A stretch of DNA of 6,499 nt from DATLCI01 sp046714215 (GCA_046714215.1 JBKKBM010000194.1:1-6499); one strand, 5' to 3'; counted from the stretch's first letter, positions 1-5,527 are shown. Numbers and translations are program-made. Notes: generated by a model not told the origin, from the sequence alone.

Positions 1-153
1 GGCATCCCCAATGCGATGGCGGGCGCGCAGCTGGTGATCACCGGCCTGGCGGACAGTAATGGCAATGAGCTGTTTTATTTCGAGATCCCGCTGGAAAAGT
101 ATTTGAGTTACCAGCCGCTGCAACCCAAACCGAGTCCCCACCCCAACAACTAG
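1..153 (+). CDS. C-terminal fragment of an unidentified protein
   Basis: Frame 1 is open from the window edge to a TAG at 151-153 and gives 50 residues. The visible part starts GIPNAMAGAQLVITGLADSN and ends in a Pro/Asn-rich tail with the pattern QPLQPKPSPHPNN. The alternation in the LVITGL and ELFYFEIPL stretches suggests beta strands, as at the end of a beta-sandwich domain, followed by a disordered tail. The family cannot be named from this fragment. It converges on the minus-strand hydrolase and its stop overlaps that gene's stop within CTAG (150-153). The coding call rests on an open frame to the edge, the protein-like composition and a termination point that abuts the neighbour. The true start lies left of the window. 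Confidence 0.6.
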   Translation, partial: GIPNAMAGAQLVITGLADSNGNELFYFEIPLEKYLSYQPLQPKPSPHPNN

Positions 154-1013
154 GAACCTGGCGCGACCGCATAGCGGCCTGGCTTGGGCGATTCGATCAC
201 GCCCCAGGGCGCGGTGTGGTCGTGGGTAAAGATCGTCAACCATTTTCCCGGGACGGCGCGCGCATAGTAACGCCGCTTGCTAGTGATAGTTTCTAACGGA
301 AACAGATCAAAGGCCATGCCCCAGGTCAGCTCGGTGTGCGCCGTGGTGGGGATGAGATCAGATATGTAACACGCCGTCTGGCCCCCGCTGGTGACTATGA
401 CGGCCTGCATGCCGCGGGTATGGCCCGGGTAAGGCGAGACGGAGATCCCCGGAACGATCTCGCGGTCGCCGCTGACCAACTCCATCTGTCCCGTCGAGAT
501 AAGCGGGTCATAATTGTCAGAGATGTAGCTGATCTTGTCGCGCTCCAGTTGCAAGCGGCCGTGCTCCCACTCGCCTTGCGGCGCGTAATACTTTGCCCGG
601 GGAAAGGTCGCAACCGGCTTGCCCTCGCGGGAAACGGTATTCCAACCGCAGTGATCGAAGTGGAGGTGGGTGTTGATGACGATGTGGATGTCGTCCGCGC
701 CCAAGCCGGTGCTCTCCAGGCTCTTGAGCAACTGCTCCTGCGGTTCGTAGATGGCCTTCATTTTGTCGTCAAGTTTGTTGCCGGCGCCCGTCTCCACCAG
801 GATGTTCTGGCTGCCGGTGCGGATGAGCAGCGAATTCAGTCCGCAGGCAAAAAGATTACGGGCGTCCACCGTGATCTTCCGCGACCTCAGGGATTTGGGG
901 ATGACGCCAAACATGGCGCCCCCATCCAGCACATAGGTGCCATCGGAGAGGATGGTCAGCTCAAAGTCGCCGAGGTTGCGGGTGAAGGTAGGAGGATGTG
1001 CGGGCTGGGTCAT
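150..1013 (-). CDS. MBL-fold metallo-hydrolase (lactonase/YtnP-like group)
   Basis: Probable zinc-dependent hydrolase of the metallo-beta-lactamase fold, 287 residues from the ATG at 1013. Visible metal ligands are the HLHFDH motif (H116, H118, D120, H121), H198 in PGHT, D219 in YISD and a C-terminal HDH (H264, H266). This is the usual binuclear site of the fold. Motif spacing and the N-terminal FELTILSDGTY and ILVETGAGNK segments resemble the COG0491 group that includes AHL lactonases and YtnP. There is no signal peptide, so it is probably cytoplasmic. The substrate cannot be assigned: lactonase activity is only one possibility. An in-frame TTG at 1055 would add 14 residues (MEGAVPKLAGPPKL), but these are encoded by a repeated non-coding-looking stretch, so I prefer the ATG. 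No strong Shine-Dalgarno is visible for either start. It is divergent from the small membrane protein gene and convergent with the left-edge gene. Confidence 0.9.
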   Translation of the reverse strand: MTQPAHPPTFTRNLGDFELTILSDGTYVLDGGAMFGVIPKSLRSRKITVDARNLFACGLNSLLIRTGSQNILVETGAGNKLDDKMKAIYEPQEQLLKSLESTGLGADDIHIVINTHLHFDHCGWNTVSREGKPVATFPRAKYYAPQGEWEHGRLQLERDKISYISDNYDPLISTGQMELVSGDREIVPGISVSPYPGHTRGMQAVIVTSGGQTACYISDLIPTTAHTELTWGMAFDLFPLETITSKRRYYARAVPGKWLTIFTHDHTAPWGVIESPKPGRYAVAPGS

Positions 1014-1046
1014 GAGTTTTGGGGGACCTGCGAGTTTGGGGACTGC
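1014..1046. repeat. Imperfect tandem duplication upstream of the hydrolase gene
   Basis: Two adjacent units, GAGTTTTGGGGGACCTGC (1014-1031) and GAGTTTGGGGACTGC (1032-1046), differ only by small gains or losses in the T and G runs and at the ACCTGC/ACTGC end. The pair lies between the preferred hydrolase start and the divergent gene. It looks like slippage duplication or a pair of protein-binding half-sites. It also supplies the codons of the optional 14-residue N-terminal extension, which argues against that extension being real. Confidence 0.5.
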
Positions 1047-1058
1047 CCCTTCCAAACT
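1033..1058. repeat. Operator-like inverted repeat in the divergent intergenic region
   Basis: AGTTTGG (1033-1039) is an exact inverted match to CCAAACT (1052-1058), with 12 bases between. A nested GGGG-ACTG-CCCC (1038-1049) gives a competing inner pairing. The location between two divergent genes is typical of a repressor or activator site, but no bound regulator can be named. Confidence 0.35.
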
Positions 1059-1091
1059 AAGTGATTAACCTGATTGAGCGGAGCGATTAAA

Positions 1092-1343
1092 GTGAATAGA
1101 TTTAGGTATATCTGCATGATAATAGAATTCTCACGCATCGTCCTGGGCGTTGCCATGGTCTGTTTTCATAAGCCCATTGCCGAGTTCATGCACGTCCGGG
1201 AGCAAGAATTGACTGCCTACTTGGGGCAGCGGGGCGTGCAGATGCCCACATTTCCAAGCGTCAGCGTGACCCGCGACGTCTATTTCTGCTTGGGGGTGGT
1301 GGCCGTGGTGCTGTCGGTGGCTCAACTCTGGATGCCGGTATAG
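1092..1343 (+). CDS. Small two-helix membrane protein, unknown function
   Basis: An 83-residue protein if started at the GTG at 1092. GGAG at 1080-1083 sits 8 bases upstream and decides this start over the TTG at 1074. An ATG at 1116 is another option. Two hydrophobic segments are visible: residues about 9-25 (MIIEFSRIVLGVAMVCF) and about 63-83 (VYFCLGVVAVVLSVAQLWMPV). They are separated by a roughly 35-residue polar loop rich in charged residues (HVREQELTAYLGQRG). The protein ends two residues after the second helix, so it is probably an inner-membrane hairpin. I do not recognise a named family. It is divergent from the hydrolase gene and lies ahead of the promoter of the next operon. A membrane-like pattern, a reasonable ribosome site and lack of overlap support it as a real gene. 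Confidence 0.65.
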   Translation: MNRFRYICMIIEFSRIVLGVAMVCFHKPIAEFMHVREQELTAYLGQRGVQMPTFPSVSVTRDVYFCLGVVAVVLSVAQLWMPV

Positions 1344-1391
1344 CCGCCCCCGGTACCTGCCGGCCCGCCCGGAAGACCGACCCGGCCCGCC

Positions 1392-1419
1392 TTCACCCCT
1401 GCCGCTGAAGTGCTACAAT
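1392..1419 (+). promoter_or_regulatory. Predicted sigma-70 promoter of the zinc-ribbon/TPR/rlmI operon
   Basis: An extended -10, TGCTACAAT (1411-1419), has the TG-N motif and TACAAT, a 5/6 match to TATAAT. A weak -35, TTCACC (1392-1397), lies 16 bases upstream and matches TTGACA at 4 of 6. Transcription would start near 1426, leaving a leader of about 20 bases before the ATG at 1447. The extended -10 could make up for the poor -35. Confidence 0.6.
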
Positions 1420-1446
1420 CAAGCTTAGTCCATCCCCGTAGAGCCC

Positions 1447-2502
1447 ATGAGTCCCGACCTGCAAAACTTGATCGAGCTTGACCGCATCACCCAGGAAATC
1501 TCCCGCCTCACGGATGAGATCGCGCAACTTCCCATGTTAGTAGCCGCCATCGAGAGCAAACTGGCCGCGGCCCGGGCGCAGGTGGACTCCGCGACGGCCG
1601 CCATCAAGAGCCAGGAAAGCGACAAGCGGAAGCACGAATCTGACATCCAGGACTGGCAGCAGAAGATATCGAAGTTCCGGGATCAATCCCTCGCCGTAAA
1701 GACCAATGAACAGTACAAAGCGCTGATGCACGAGATCGAATTCGCGCAGAAGATGATCAGCGAGTGCGAAGAGAAGATCCTGCTGGGCATGGAAGGCGCA
1801 GATGGCTTCATGAAAGCGCGGAAGGCCGCGGAAGCGGAGCTCAAGCTGGAGACGGCAGAGATCGAGAAAGAAAAGGAACATGCGTGCACCGTCACTGCGG
1901 AAGACCAGGCGAAACTCGCCGAGCTGCGCCAGCGCCAGAGCGGGTTGAAAGCGCAAGTGGAACCGACGACGCTGGCTCACTTCGAGCGGGTGGCGGCCAA
2001 GCGGAAGGGCGCGATCGCGGAAGCCATCGAAGAGAAATGTTCGGCCTGCAACGTGCGAATGCGGCCGCAGCGCTACAACGAATTGCTGGCCAACACCAGC
2101 CTGGTGACCTGCGAATCCTGCGGCCGGATCCTGTATTACGATCCCAGCCACCAGACGATCGGTGCCGGGAACCGCGCCGGCAGCGCCACCATGGAACGGG
2201 CCTGGCGCTATGTGGCTGAGGGCAACGGCCCCGGAAAATTCATGGCTTTCGTGAACAGCAAGACCACCTGCACCATGCGCAGCTTCGACGCGGCCACCGG
2301 GCAGGCCCTGGAAAAGGTAGTAAAGAAGAAGCTGACTTTCAAGGAAGCCTTTGCGCCGGAGTTAGGCGCTGGAACCCATCTCCACATTGAGCAGCCTGAT
2401 CTGGAAGGCGACTGCTCGGTTGCACTGCCTCCTGACGTCTTGGAGGAATTGCAACTTCAGGCCGGCATCGCTCCCGGCGCCTCCACCGAAGTCTCGGCCT
2501 GA
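1447..2502 (+). CDS. Coiled-coil C4 zinc-ribbon protein (CdsZ/DUF164-like) with C-terminal extension
   Basis: A 351-residue protein. Residues about 5-195 form a long charged coiled coil (an antiparallel hairpin in known relatives). A zinc ribbon follows with Cys198-X2-Cys201 and Cys222-X2-Cys225, ending in the family-typical GRILYYDP. The coiled coil plus C4 ribbon matches the COG1579 family, whose members are usually about 240 residues and have been linked to nucleic-acid or ribosome-related roles. The exact function here is inferred only from that family. About 115 extra residues (about 236-351) follow the ribbon. They include a predicted alpha/beta stretch (MERAWRYVAEGNGPGKFMAF) and a Lys-rich patch (VVKKKLTFKEAF) that I do not recognise. 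The ATG at 1447 is the first start after the promoter, with only a weak GTAGAG upstream. It is the first gene of an operon, followed after 26 bases by the TPR gene. Confidence 0.88.
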   Translation: MSPDLQNLIELDRITQEISRLTDEIAQLPMLVAAIESKLAAARAQVDSATAAIKSQESDKRKHESDIQDWQQKISKFRDQSLAVKTNEQYKALMHEIEFAQKMISECEEKILLGMEGADGFMKARKAAEAELKLETAEIEKEKEHACTVTAEDQAKLAELRQRQSGLKAQVEPTTLAHFERVAAKRKGAIAEAIEEKCSACNVRMRPQRYNELLANTSLVTCESCGRILYYDPSHQTIGAGNRAGSATMERAWRYVAEGNGPGKFMAFVNSKTTCTMRSFDAATGQALEKVVKKKLTFKEAFAPELGAGTHLHIEQPDLEGDCSVALPPDVLEELQLQAGIAPGASTEVSA

Positions 2503-2514
2503 ACTGTCCCTCGA

Positions 2515-2522
2515 AAAGGAGG
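2515..2522 (+). promoter_or_regulatory. Strong ribosome binding site of the TPR gene
   Basis: AAAGGAGG is a full match to the anti-Shine-Dalgarno core and sits 6 bases before the ATG at 2529. It fixes that start and suggests that the TPR gene is translated independently of the gene before it, despite being 26 bases downstream. Confidence 0.75.
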
Positions 2523-2528
2523 GGTCTT

Positions 2529-3527
2529 ATGCTTCGCCGAATCGCTTGCAGCACCGCTGCCGCGCTGCTCCTCACTACGCTCGCCTTAGCCCAACGCCAG
2601 GTTCCCCAACAGCGGGTGACCACCGAACTCACCGTCCGGGTCAGCTACGAGGATGACCGGCGGGTGGACGATCAGCTGCGCGTGCAGTTGACCAACTCAA
2701 GTGGCGTTCCCATCATGGAGAGCTTTACCCGTGGCGAAGGCGAAGCCCGCTTTCTGGGGGTCGAACCCGGGGCCTATCGCCTGCGCGTTTCCGGTATCAA
2801 TATCGAGGAGCAAGCTTCCGACTACTCGTTCGTGATCAATCCCCGCGAGCTGACCCATGTGGAATACATCCGGGTGCGGCGTAAACCGGATAAAGACGGG
2901 CCGACCTCAACCCAAGGCTCGATCTCCGCGGCCGCGCTCAGTATCCCTTCTAAGGCGGAATCGGAATTTGACAAAGGGGTGAAAGCGCTGCGCAAGCAAG
3001 ACCATGAAGAAGCGCAGCGGCGGTTCACCCGCGCGGTGGAACTCTACCCCCGCTATGCCGCCGCCTTCAATAACATGGGTGTGATCGCCATGCAGCAGGG
3101 CAAGATGGATGAGGGACTGGAATTCTTTCGGCAAGCGGTGAAAGCCGACGAACAATACGCGCCGCCGTACCTAAACCTGGCGAAGGCGGTGGTGGCTAAG
3201 AAGGATTATATGGAAGCGGAGCAGTTGCTGTTGAAAGCGACTTCGCTGGATCCGACGAATGTGGAGATCCTCGCCATCCTGGCCATGATCGAGTTCGAAT
3301 CCAATCACATGCCCCGCGCGCTGGCTAACGCCCGCAAGGTGCATGGCATGCCCAACCATGAGAAGTTTGCGTTTGCGCATTACATCGGGGGGCGGGTGTT
3401 GGAGTCGCAGAACCAGGGGGCGGAGGCCATTGCCGAGTACCGTTTGTTCCTCAAAGAAGCTCCGAACAGCACGAGTGCGGCGAACGTCCGCGGGTTCATT
3501 GCCGCCCTGGAGCAGCAAAAGCGGTAA
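2529..3527 (+). CDS. Exported TPR-repeat protein
   Basis: A 332-residue protein with a clear Sec signal peptide: Arg-Arg at 3-4, a hydrophobic core about 8-20, and a probable signal peptidase I site after ALA (residue 21). Mature residues about 33-117 look like a beta-sandwich of the carboxypeptidase-regulatory or PEGA type (TVRVSYEDDRRVDDQLRVQL, then GVEPGAYRLRVSG). A flexible linker (about 118-142) leads to a TPR array. Helix pairs start near residues 143, 177, 211, 245 and 281, with the typical spacing and a Pro between repeats (ELYP, LDP, EAP). It probably works as a periplasmic or envelope protein-protein scaffold, with no catalytic motif. The partner is unknown. The stop at 3525-3527 lies 8 bases before the rlmI start, so the two genes are almost certainly cotranscribed. 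The domain and location calls are firm but the specific role is not known. Confidence 0.88.
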   Translation: MLRRIACSTAAALLLTTLALAQRQVPQQRVTTELTVRVSYEDDRRVDDQLRVQLTNSSGVPIMESFTRGEGEARFLGVEPGAYRLRVSGINIEEQASDYSFVINPRELTHVEYIRVRRKPDKDGPTSTQGSISAAALSIPSKAESEFDKGVKALRKQDHEEAQRRFTRAVELYPRYAAAFNNMGVIAMQQGKMDEGLEFFRQAVKADEQYAPPYLNLAKAVVAKKDYMEAEQLLLKATSLDPTNVEILAILAMIEFESNHMPRALANARKVHGMPNHEKFAFAHYIGGRVLESQNQGAEAIAEYRLFLKEAPNSTSAANVRGFIAALEQQKR

Positions 3528-3535
3528 GCTTGGGG

Positions 3536-4783
3536 ATGGCTCCTGCTAACGGCGATCTGCCGGTAATCCGCATCAACGCGCGTGCCGCCCAGCGGGTGCG
3601 CGCCGGACATCCCTGGGTTTACCGATCTGATCTGCATTCCCCGACAAAGGCTTCCCCGAAAAACGCTTCCCCGGAAAACGCCCCGCCCCGAGCGGCCCTG
3701 GTCCGCGTGGCCGATGACAAGGGACGTCTCCTGGCTTCAGCCCTTTCCAGTTCCAGCTCCCAGATAGCATTGCGAGTGATCGGCGTGCCGGACTTTCACG
3801 ATAATCTGCCCGCCTGGTTACAGCGACGGGTGGCCGCCGCAGCCGCCTATCGTCAGCGCTGGGTGCGCGCCAGTGACGCCTACCGCGTGGTCTTCAGCGA
3901 AGCTGACGGCCTCCCCGGCCTTATCATCGATCGCTACCACGACCTCTTCACCTTGCAGGCGCTGACCCAGGCCATGGACCGCGAGGATCTTCGTCAGGCC
4001 GCAGTGGCTGCGTTGCACCAGGAATTCGGGCAGGACGTCAACATCATTGAGCGGGGCGAGCCACGCATTCGGGAGTTGGAGGAGCTCACGCCGCTCGACG
4101 TGCGCCAGCTGGCGGGGAATAAAAGTCGCACCGTCTTCACCATGAATGGACTTCAGTTCCACTATGATGCGCATGCGGGGCAGAAGAGTGGAGCGTTTCT
4201 CGATCAGCGCGAGAACTACGCGGCGGCGGTGCGCTATGCTCACGGTGACGCGCTCGATGTCTTCTGCTACCAGGGAGGATTCGCGCTGCACCTGGCGCAA
4301 GTCTGCACGCAGGTCACGGGCGTGGATGCCTCTCGTCCGGCGCTGGAGGTAGCGGAAGCGAACGCCGAATTGAACGCCGCAAAGTTCAAGGTTCCGGAGC
4401 TGAAGGAGATCGAGTGGATCGAGGCCAATGCCTTCGATTTGTTGAGCGACTACGCCGCCGCCAAGAGGATGTATGACACCATCGTGCTCGATCCGCCGGC
4501 CTTCGCCAAATCGAAGCGAGCCGCCGATGCCGCCGCCCGCGGCTACAAGGAACTCAATCTGCGGGCGCTGAAGATGCTGCGGCCCGGCGGTACCCTCATC
4601 ACCAACTCCTGCTCCCACCATGTGAGCGAAAGTGACTTCAGCGCCATGCTGGCCGCAGCCTCGATCGACGCAAAACGCACCGTCCGAATCCTGGAAAAAC
4701 GGGGCCAATCGCCGGACCATCCCGTGGTCGCTACCATCCCGGAAACGGCGTATCTGAAGTGTTTTATCGCGGCGGTTGAATAG
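3536..4783 (+). CDS. rlmI: RlmI-type 23S rRNA (cytosine-C5) methyltransferase
   Basis: A 415-residue class I SAM-dependent RNA methyltransferase. It has an N-terminal PUA domain (about 9-85, with the GHPWVYRSDL motif), a linker domain (about 95-205) and a Rossmann methyltransferase domain (about 206-415). Visible signatures are GQKSGAFLDQREN (215-227), SAM motif I LDVFCYQGGFALHLA (240-254), the acidic VTGVDAS (260-266), motif IV IVLDPPAFAKSK (316-327) and NSCSHH (357-362) with the probable catalytic Cys359. The ending HPVVATIPETAYLKCF (395-410) aligns well with the end of E. coli RlmI (396 residues), which makes m5C1962 in 23S rRNA. The substrate position is inferred from the family. I prefer the ATG at 3536 to a TTG at 3530. 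The ribosome site is weak, so translational coupling to the TPR gene 8 bases upstream is likely. A repeated S-P-x-x-A insertion lies in the PUA domain (residues 35-54). Confidence 0.9.
   Translation: MAPANGDLPVIRINARAAQRVRAGHPWVYRSDLHSPTKASPKNASPENAPPRAALVRVADDKGRLLASALSSSSSQIALRVIGVPDFHDNLPAWLQRRVAAAAAYRQRWVRASDAYRVVFSEADGLPGLIIDRYHDLFTLQALTQAMDREDLRQAAVAALHQEFGQDVNIIERGEPRIRELEELTPLDVRQLAGNKSRTVFTMNGLQFHYDAHAGQKSGAFLDQRENYAAAVRYAHGDALDVFCYQGGFALHLAQVCTQVTGVDASRPALEVAEANAELNAAKFKVPELKEIEWIEANAFDLLSDYAAAKRMYDTIVLDPPAFAKSKRAADAAARGYKELNLRALKMLRPGGTLITNSCSHHVSESDFSAMLAAASIDAKRTVRILEKRGQSPDHPVVATIPETAYLKCFIAAVE
3635..3679 (+). repeat. 15-base tandem repeat inside rlmI
   Basis: There are three tandem 15-base units. 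GCTTCCCCGAAAAAC (3650-3664) and GCTTCCCCGGAAAAC (3665-3679) differ by one base, and CATTCCCCGACAAAG (3635-3649) matches at 11 of 15. The length is a multiple of three, so the frame is kept. The units encode pentapeptides of pattern S-P-x-x-A (SPTKA, SPKNA, SPENA), followed by a degenerate PPRAA. They sit where the E. coli PUA domain has a short loop. Confidence 0.8.
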
Positions 4784-4825
4784 ATTTTTATTCGTAAAAT
4801 GTTGCAGTATAAACACTTATATTAC

Positions 4826-4854
4826 TTGACAATAAAACACTAAGATTTTATTAT
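4826..4854 (+). promoter_or_regulatory. Predicted sigma-70 promoter of hsp20
   Basis: A perfect -35, TTGACA (4826-4831), a 17-base spacer and a 5/6 -10, TATTAT (4849-4854), put the start site near 4861 and give a leader of about 65 bases. This is the best promoter match in the window. It lies in a 77-base stretch (4784-4860) with 17 G/C bases (22%) by hand count, in an otherwise GC-rich region. No CIRCE element (TTAGCACTC-N9-GAGTGCTAA) is present. Confidence 0.7.
4831..4852. repeat. Inverted repeat filling the hsp20 promoter spacer
   Basis: AATAAAA (4831-4837) and TTTTATT (4846-4852) are exact inverted copies separated by 8 bases. They lie between and partly over the -35 and -10 boxes. A protein bound here would block polymerase, so it is a candidate operator. 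The very low complexity means it could also be chance in AT-rich DNA. Confidence 0.35.
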
Positions 4855-4896
4855 CCACTTGTAGTGAGCTAGCATCGAATACAGGTGCTGGCTTTA

Positions 4897-4919
4897 TTTC
4901 CTTAGACCAGATAAGGAGA
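4897..4919 (+). promoter_or_regulatory. Hairpin sequestering the hsp20 ribosome binding site (candidate RNA thermometer)
   Basis: In the leader RNA, UUUCCUUA (4897-4904) can pair with UAAGGAGA (4912-4919) across a 7-base loop (4905-4911). This gives 8 base pairs including one G-U. The downstream arm contains the complete Shine-Dalgarno AAGGAG, which ends 7 bases before the ATG at 4926. The upstream arm thus acts as an anti-Shine-Dalgarno. Small heat-shock genes are the classic targets of RNA thermometers (ROSE and fourU types), but this hairpin has neither a run of four U at the Shine-Dalgarno nor the usual ROSE motif. Pairing is seen in the sequence; thermosensing is inference. Confidence 0.5.
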
Positions 4920-4925
4920 ACAACC

Positions 4926-5411
4926 ATGACTTACGTTACCCGTTGGGACCCATTCCGCGAGATGAGCAATCTGCAAAACACGCTGAGCCGCATCCTCAGC
5001 CAGGACACGGCGCAATCGGGCGACGATCTGTTGACGAGCGGCAGCTTCATTCCGCCGGTGGATATCTACGAAGACGAGAACAGCTTCAAGCTGCACGTGG
5101 AAGTGCCGGGCGTGAAGGAGAGCGACATCGACATCCGCCTGGAGAACAACACGCTGATGTTGCGGGGCGAGCGCAAGTTCGAGAGCGAGCAGAAGGAAGA
5201 GAACTTCCGTCGTGTGGAGCGCCGCTATGGCAGCTTCATGCGCTCGTTCACGCTGCCGAATGCGGTGGATCCGGAGAAGGTCTCCGCCCACTATGACAGC
5301 GGTGTACTGGTTGTCCATTTGACGAAGCGCGCCGAAGCGAAGCCGAAGCAGATCAAGGTGAGCATCGGCACTACGCCCAAGGCGGTAAAGGGAACCGGTC
5401 AGGCGGCCTGA
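4926..5411 (+). CDS. Hsp20/alpha-crystallin small heat-shock protein
   Basis: A 161-residue ATP-independent holdase chaperone that binds unfolding cytoplasmic proteins. The N-terminal arm (1-42) starts with the typical WDPFREM segment (7-13). The alpha-crystallin domain spans about 43-134, with PPVDIYEDENSFKLHVEVPG (43-62), the ERRYGSFMRSFTLP strand region (98-111) and the signature DSGVLVVHLTK (124-134). The C-terminal tail carries an I-x-V oligomerisation motif (I143-K-V145), used for docking into larger assemblies. Length is normal for bacterial class A Hsp20. The ATG at 4926 is fixed by the AAGGAG ribosome site. The gene is monocistronic, with its own promoter and leader upstream and the terminator at 5473-5512. 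Regulation probably combines the promoter and the leader hairpin. Confidence 0.95.
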   Translation: MTYVTRWDPFREMSNLQNTLSRILSQDTAQSGDDLLTSGSFIPPVDIYEDENSFKLHVEVPGVKESDIDIRLENNTLMLRGERKFESEQKEENFRRVERRYGSFMRSFTLPNAVDPEKVSAHYDSGVLVVHLTKRAEAKPKQIKVSIGTTPKAVKGTGQAA

Positions 5412-5437
5412 CGTCCGGCCCCGAATCGCGGTAGAAT
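5408..5437 (+). promoter_or_regulatory. Weak candidate promoter downstream of hsp20
   Basis: CTGACG (5408-5413, 4/6 to TTGACA), 18 bases, then TAGAAT (5432-5437, 5/6 to TATAAT). It would start transcription near 5444 and meet the terminator at 5506 with no gene between. The -35 overlaps the hsp20 stop codon. It may be chance, a remnant, or the promoter of a small RNA. Confidence 0.25.
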
Positions 5438-5472
5438 GTAGCTTGAACCTTTGCCCCTGGGACTCTCTCCCA

Positions 5473-5512
5473 CCAAGAAAAACCCCGCCAGTGAGGCGGG
5501 GTTTTTACTTGG
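5473..5512. terminator. Bidirectional intrinsic terminator between hsp20 and the BamD gene
   Basis: A perfect 12-base-pair stem pairs AAAAACCCCGCC (5478-5489) with GGCGGGGTTTTT (5495-5506) around an AGTGA loop. It is GC-rich near the loop, with a T run on the plus strand and the complementary A run serving the minus strand. It extends by CCAAG (5473-5477) to CTTGG (5508-5512) with one bulged A. It sits between two convergent genes (stops at 5411 and 5530), so it can end both transcripts. Confidence 0.92.
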
Positions 5513-5527
5513 GGATCAGACGAGCGA

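Noticed and set aside
336..1064. Long plus-strand open frame opposite the hydrolase
   Set aside because: It is antisense to a protein with complete metal-binding motifs. Its own translation has no recognisable domain, and such open antisense frames are common in GC-rich DNA.
1360..1391. Direct repeat CCGGCCCGCC (1360-1369 and 1382-1391) before the operon promoter
   Set aside because: It is low-complexity GC-rich sequence, and two copies in such a spacer can occur by chance. No hairpin or gene supports a role.
1537..2151. Minus-strand frame inside the zinc-ribbon gene
   Set aside because: It is an antisense shadow of the coiled-coil codons. The Leu/Phe/Arg-rich product has no family features.
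4784..4800. ATTTTTA-TTCG-TAAAAT hairpin after rlmI as a terminator
   Set aside because: The stem is all A-T with a bulge and lacks both a GC core and a U run after it. It is unlikely to stop transcription.
3818..4816. 332-residue minus-strand frame opposite rlmI
   Set aside because: The plus strand carries all the RlmI motifs. The minus product is a His/Gly/Arg-rich shadow.
4861..4885. CIRCE/HrcA operator before hsp20
   Set aside because: Only GTGAGCTAGCATCG is present. It does not match the TTAGCACTC-N9-GAGTGCTAA pattern.
4943..5296. Plus-strand frame shifted within hsp20
   Set aside because: It overlaps the Hsp20 domain in another frame and yields an Arg/Gly/His-rich product with no independent ribosome site.
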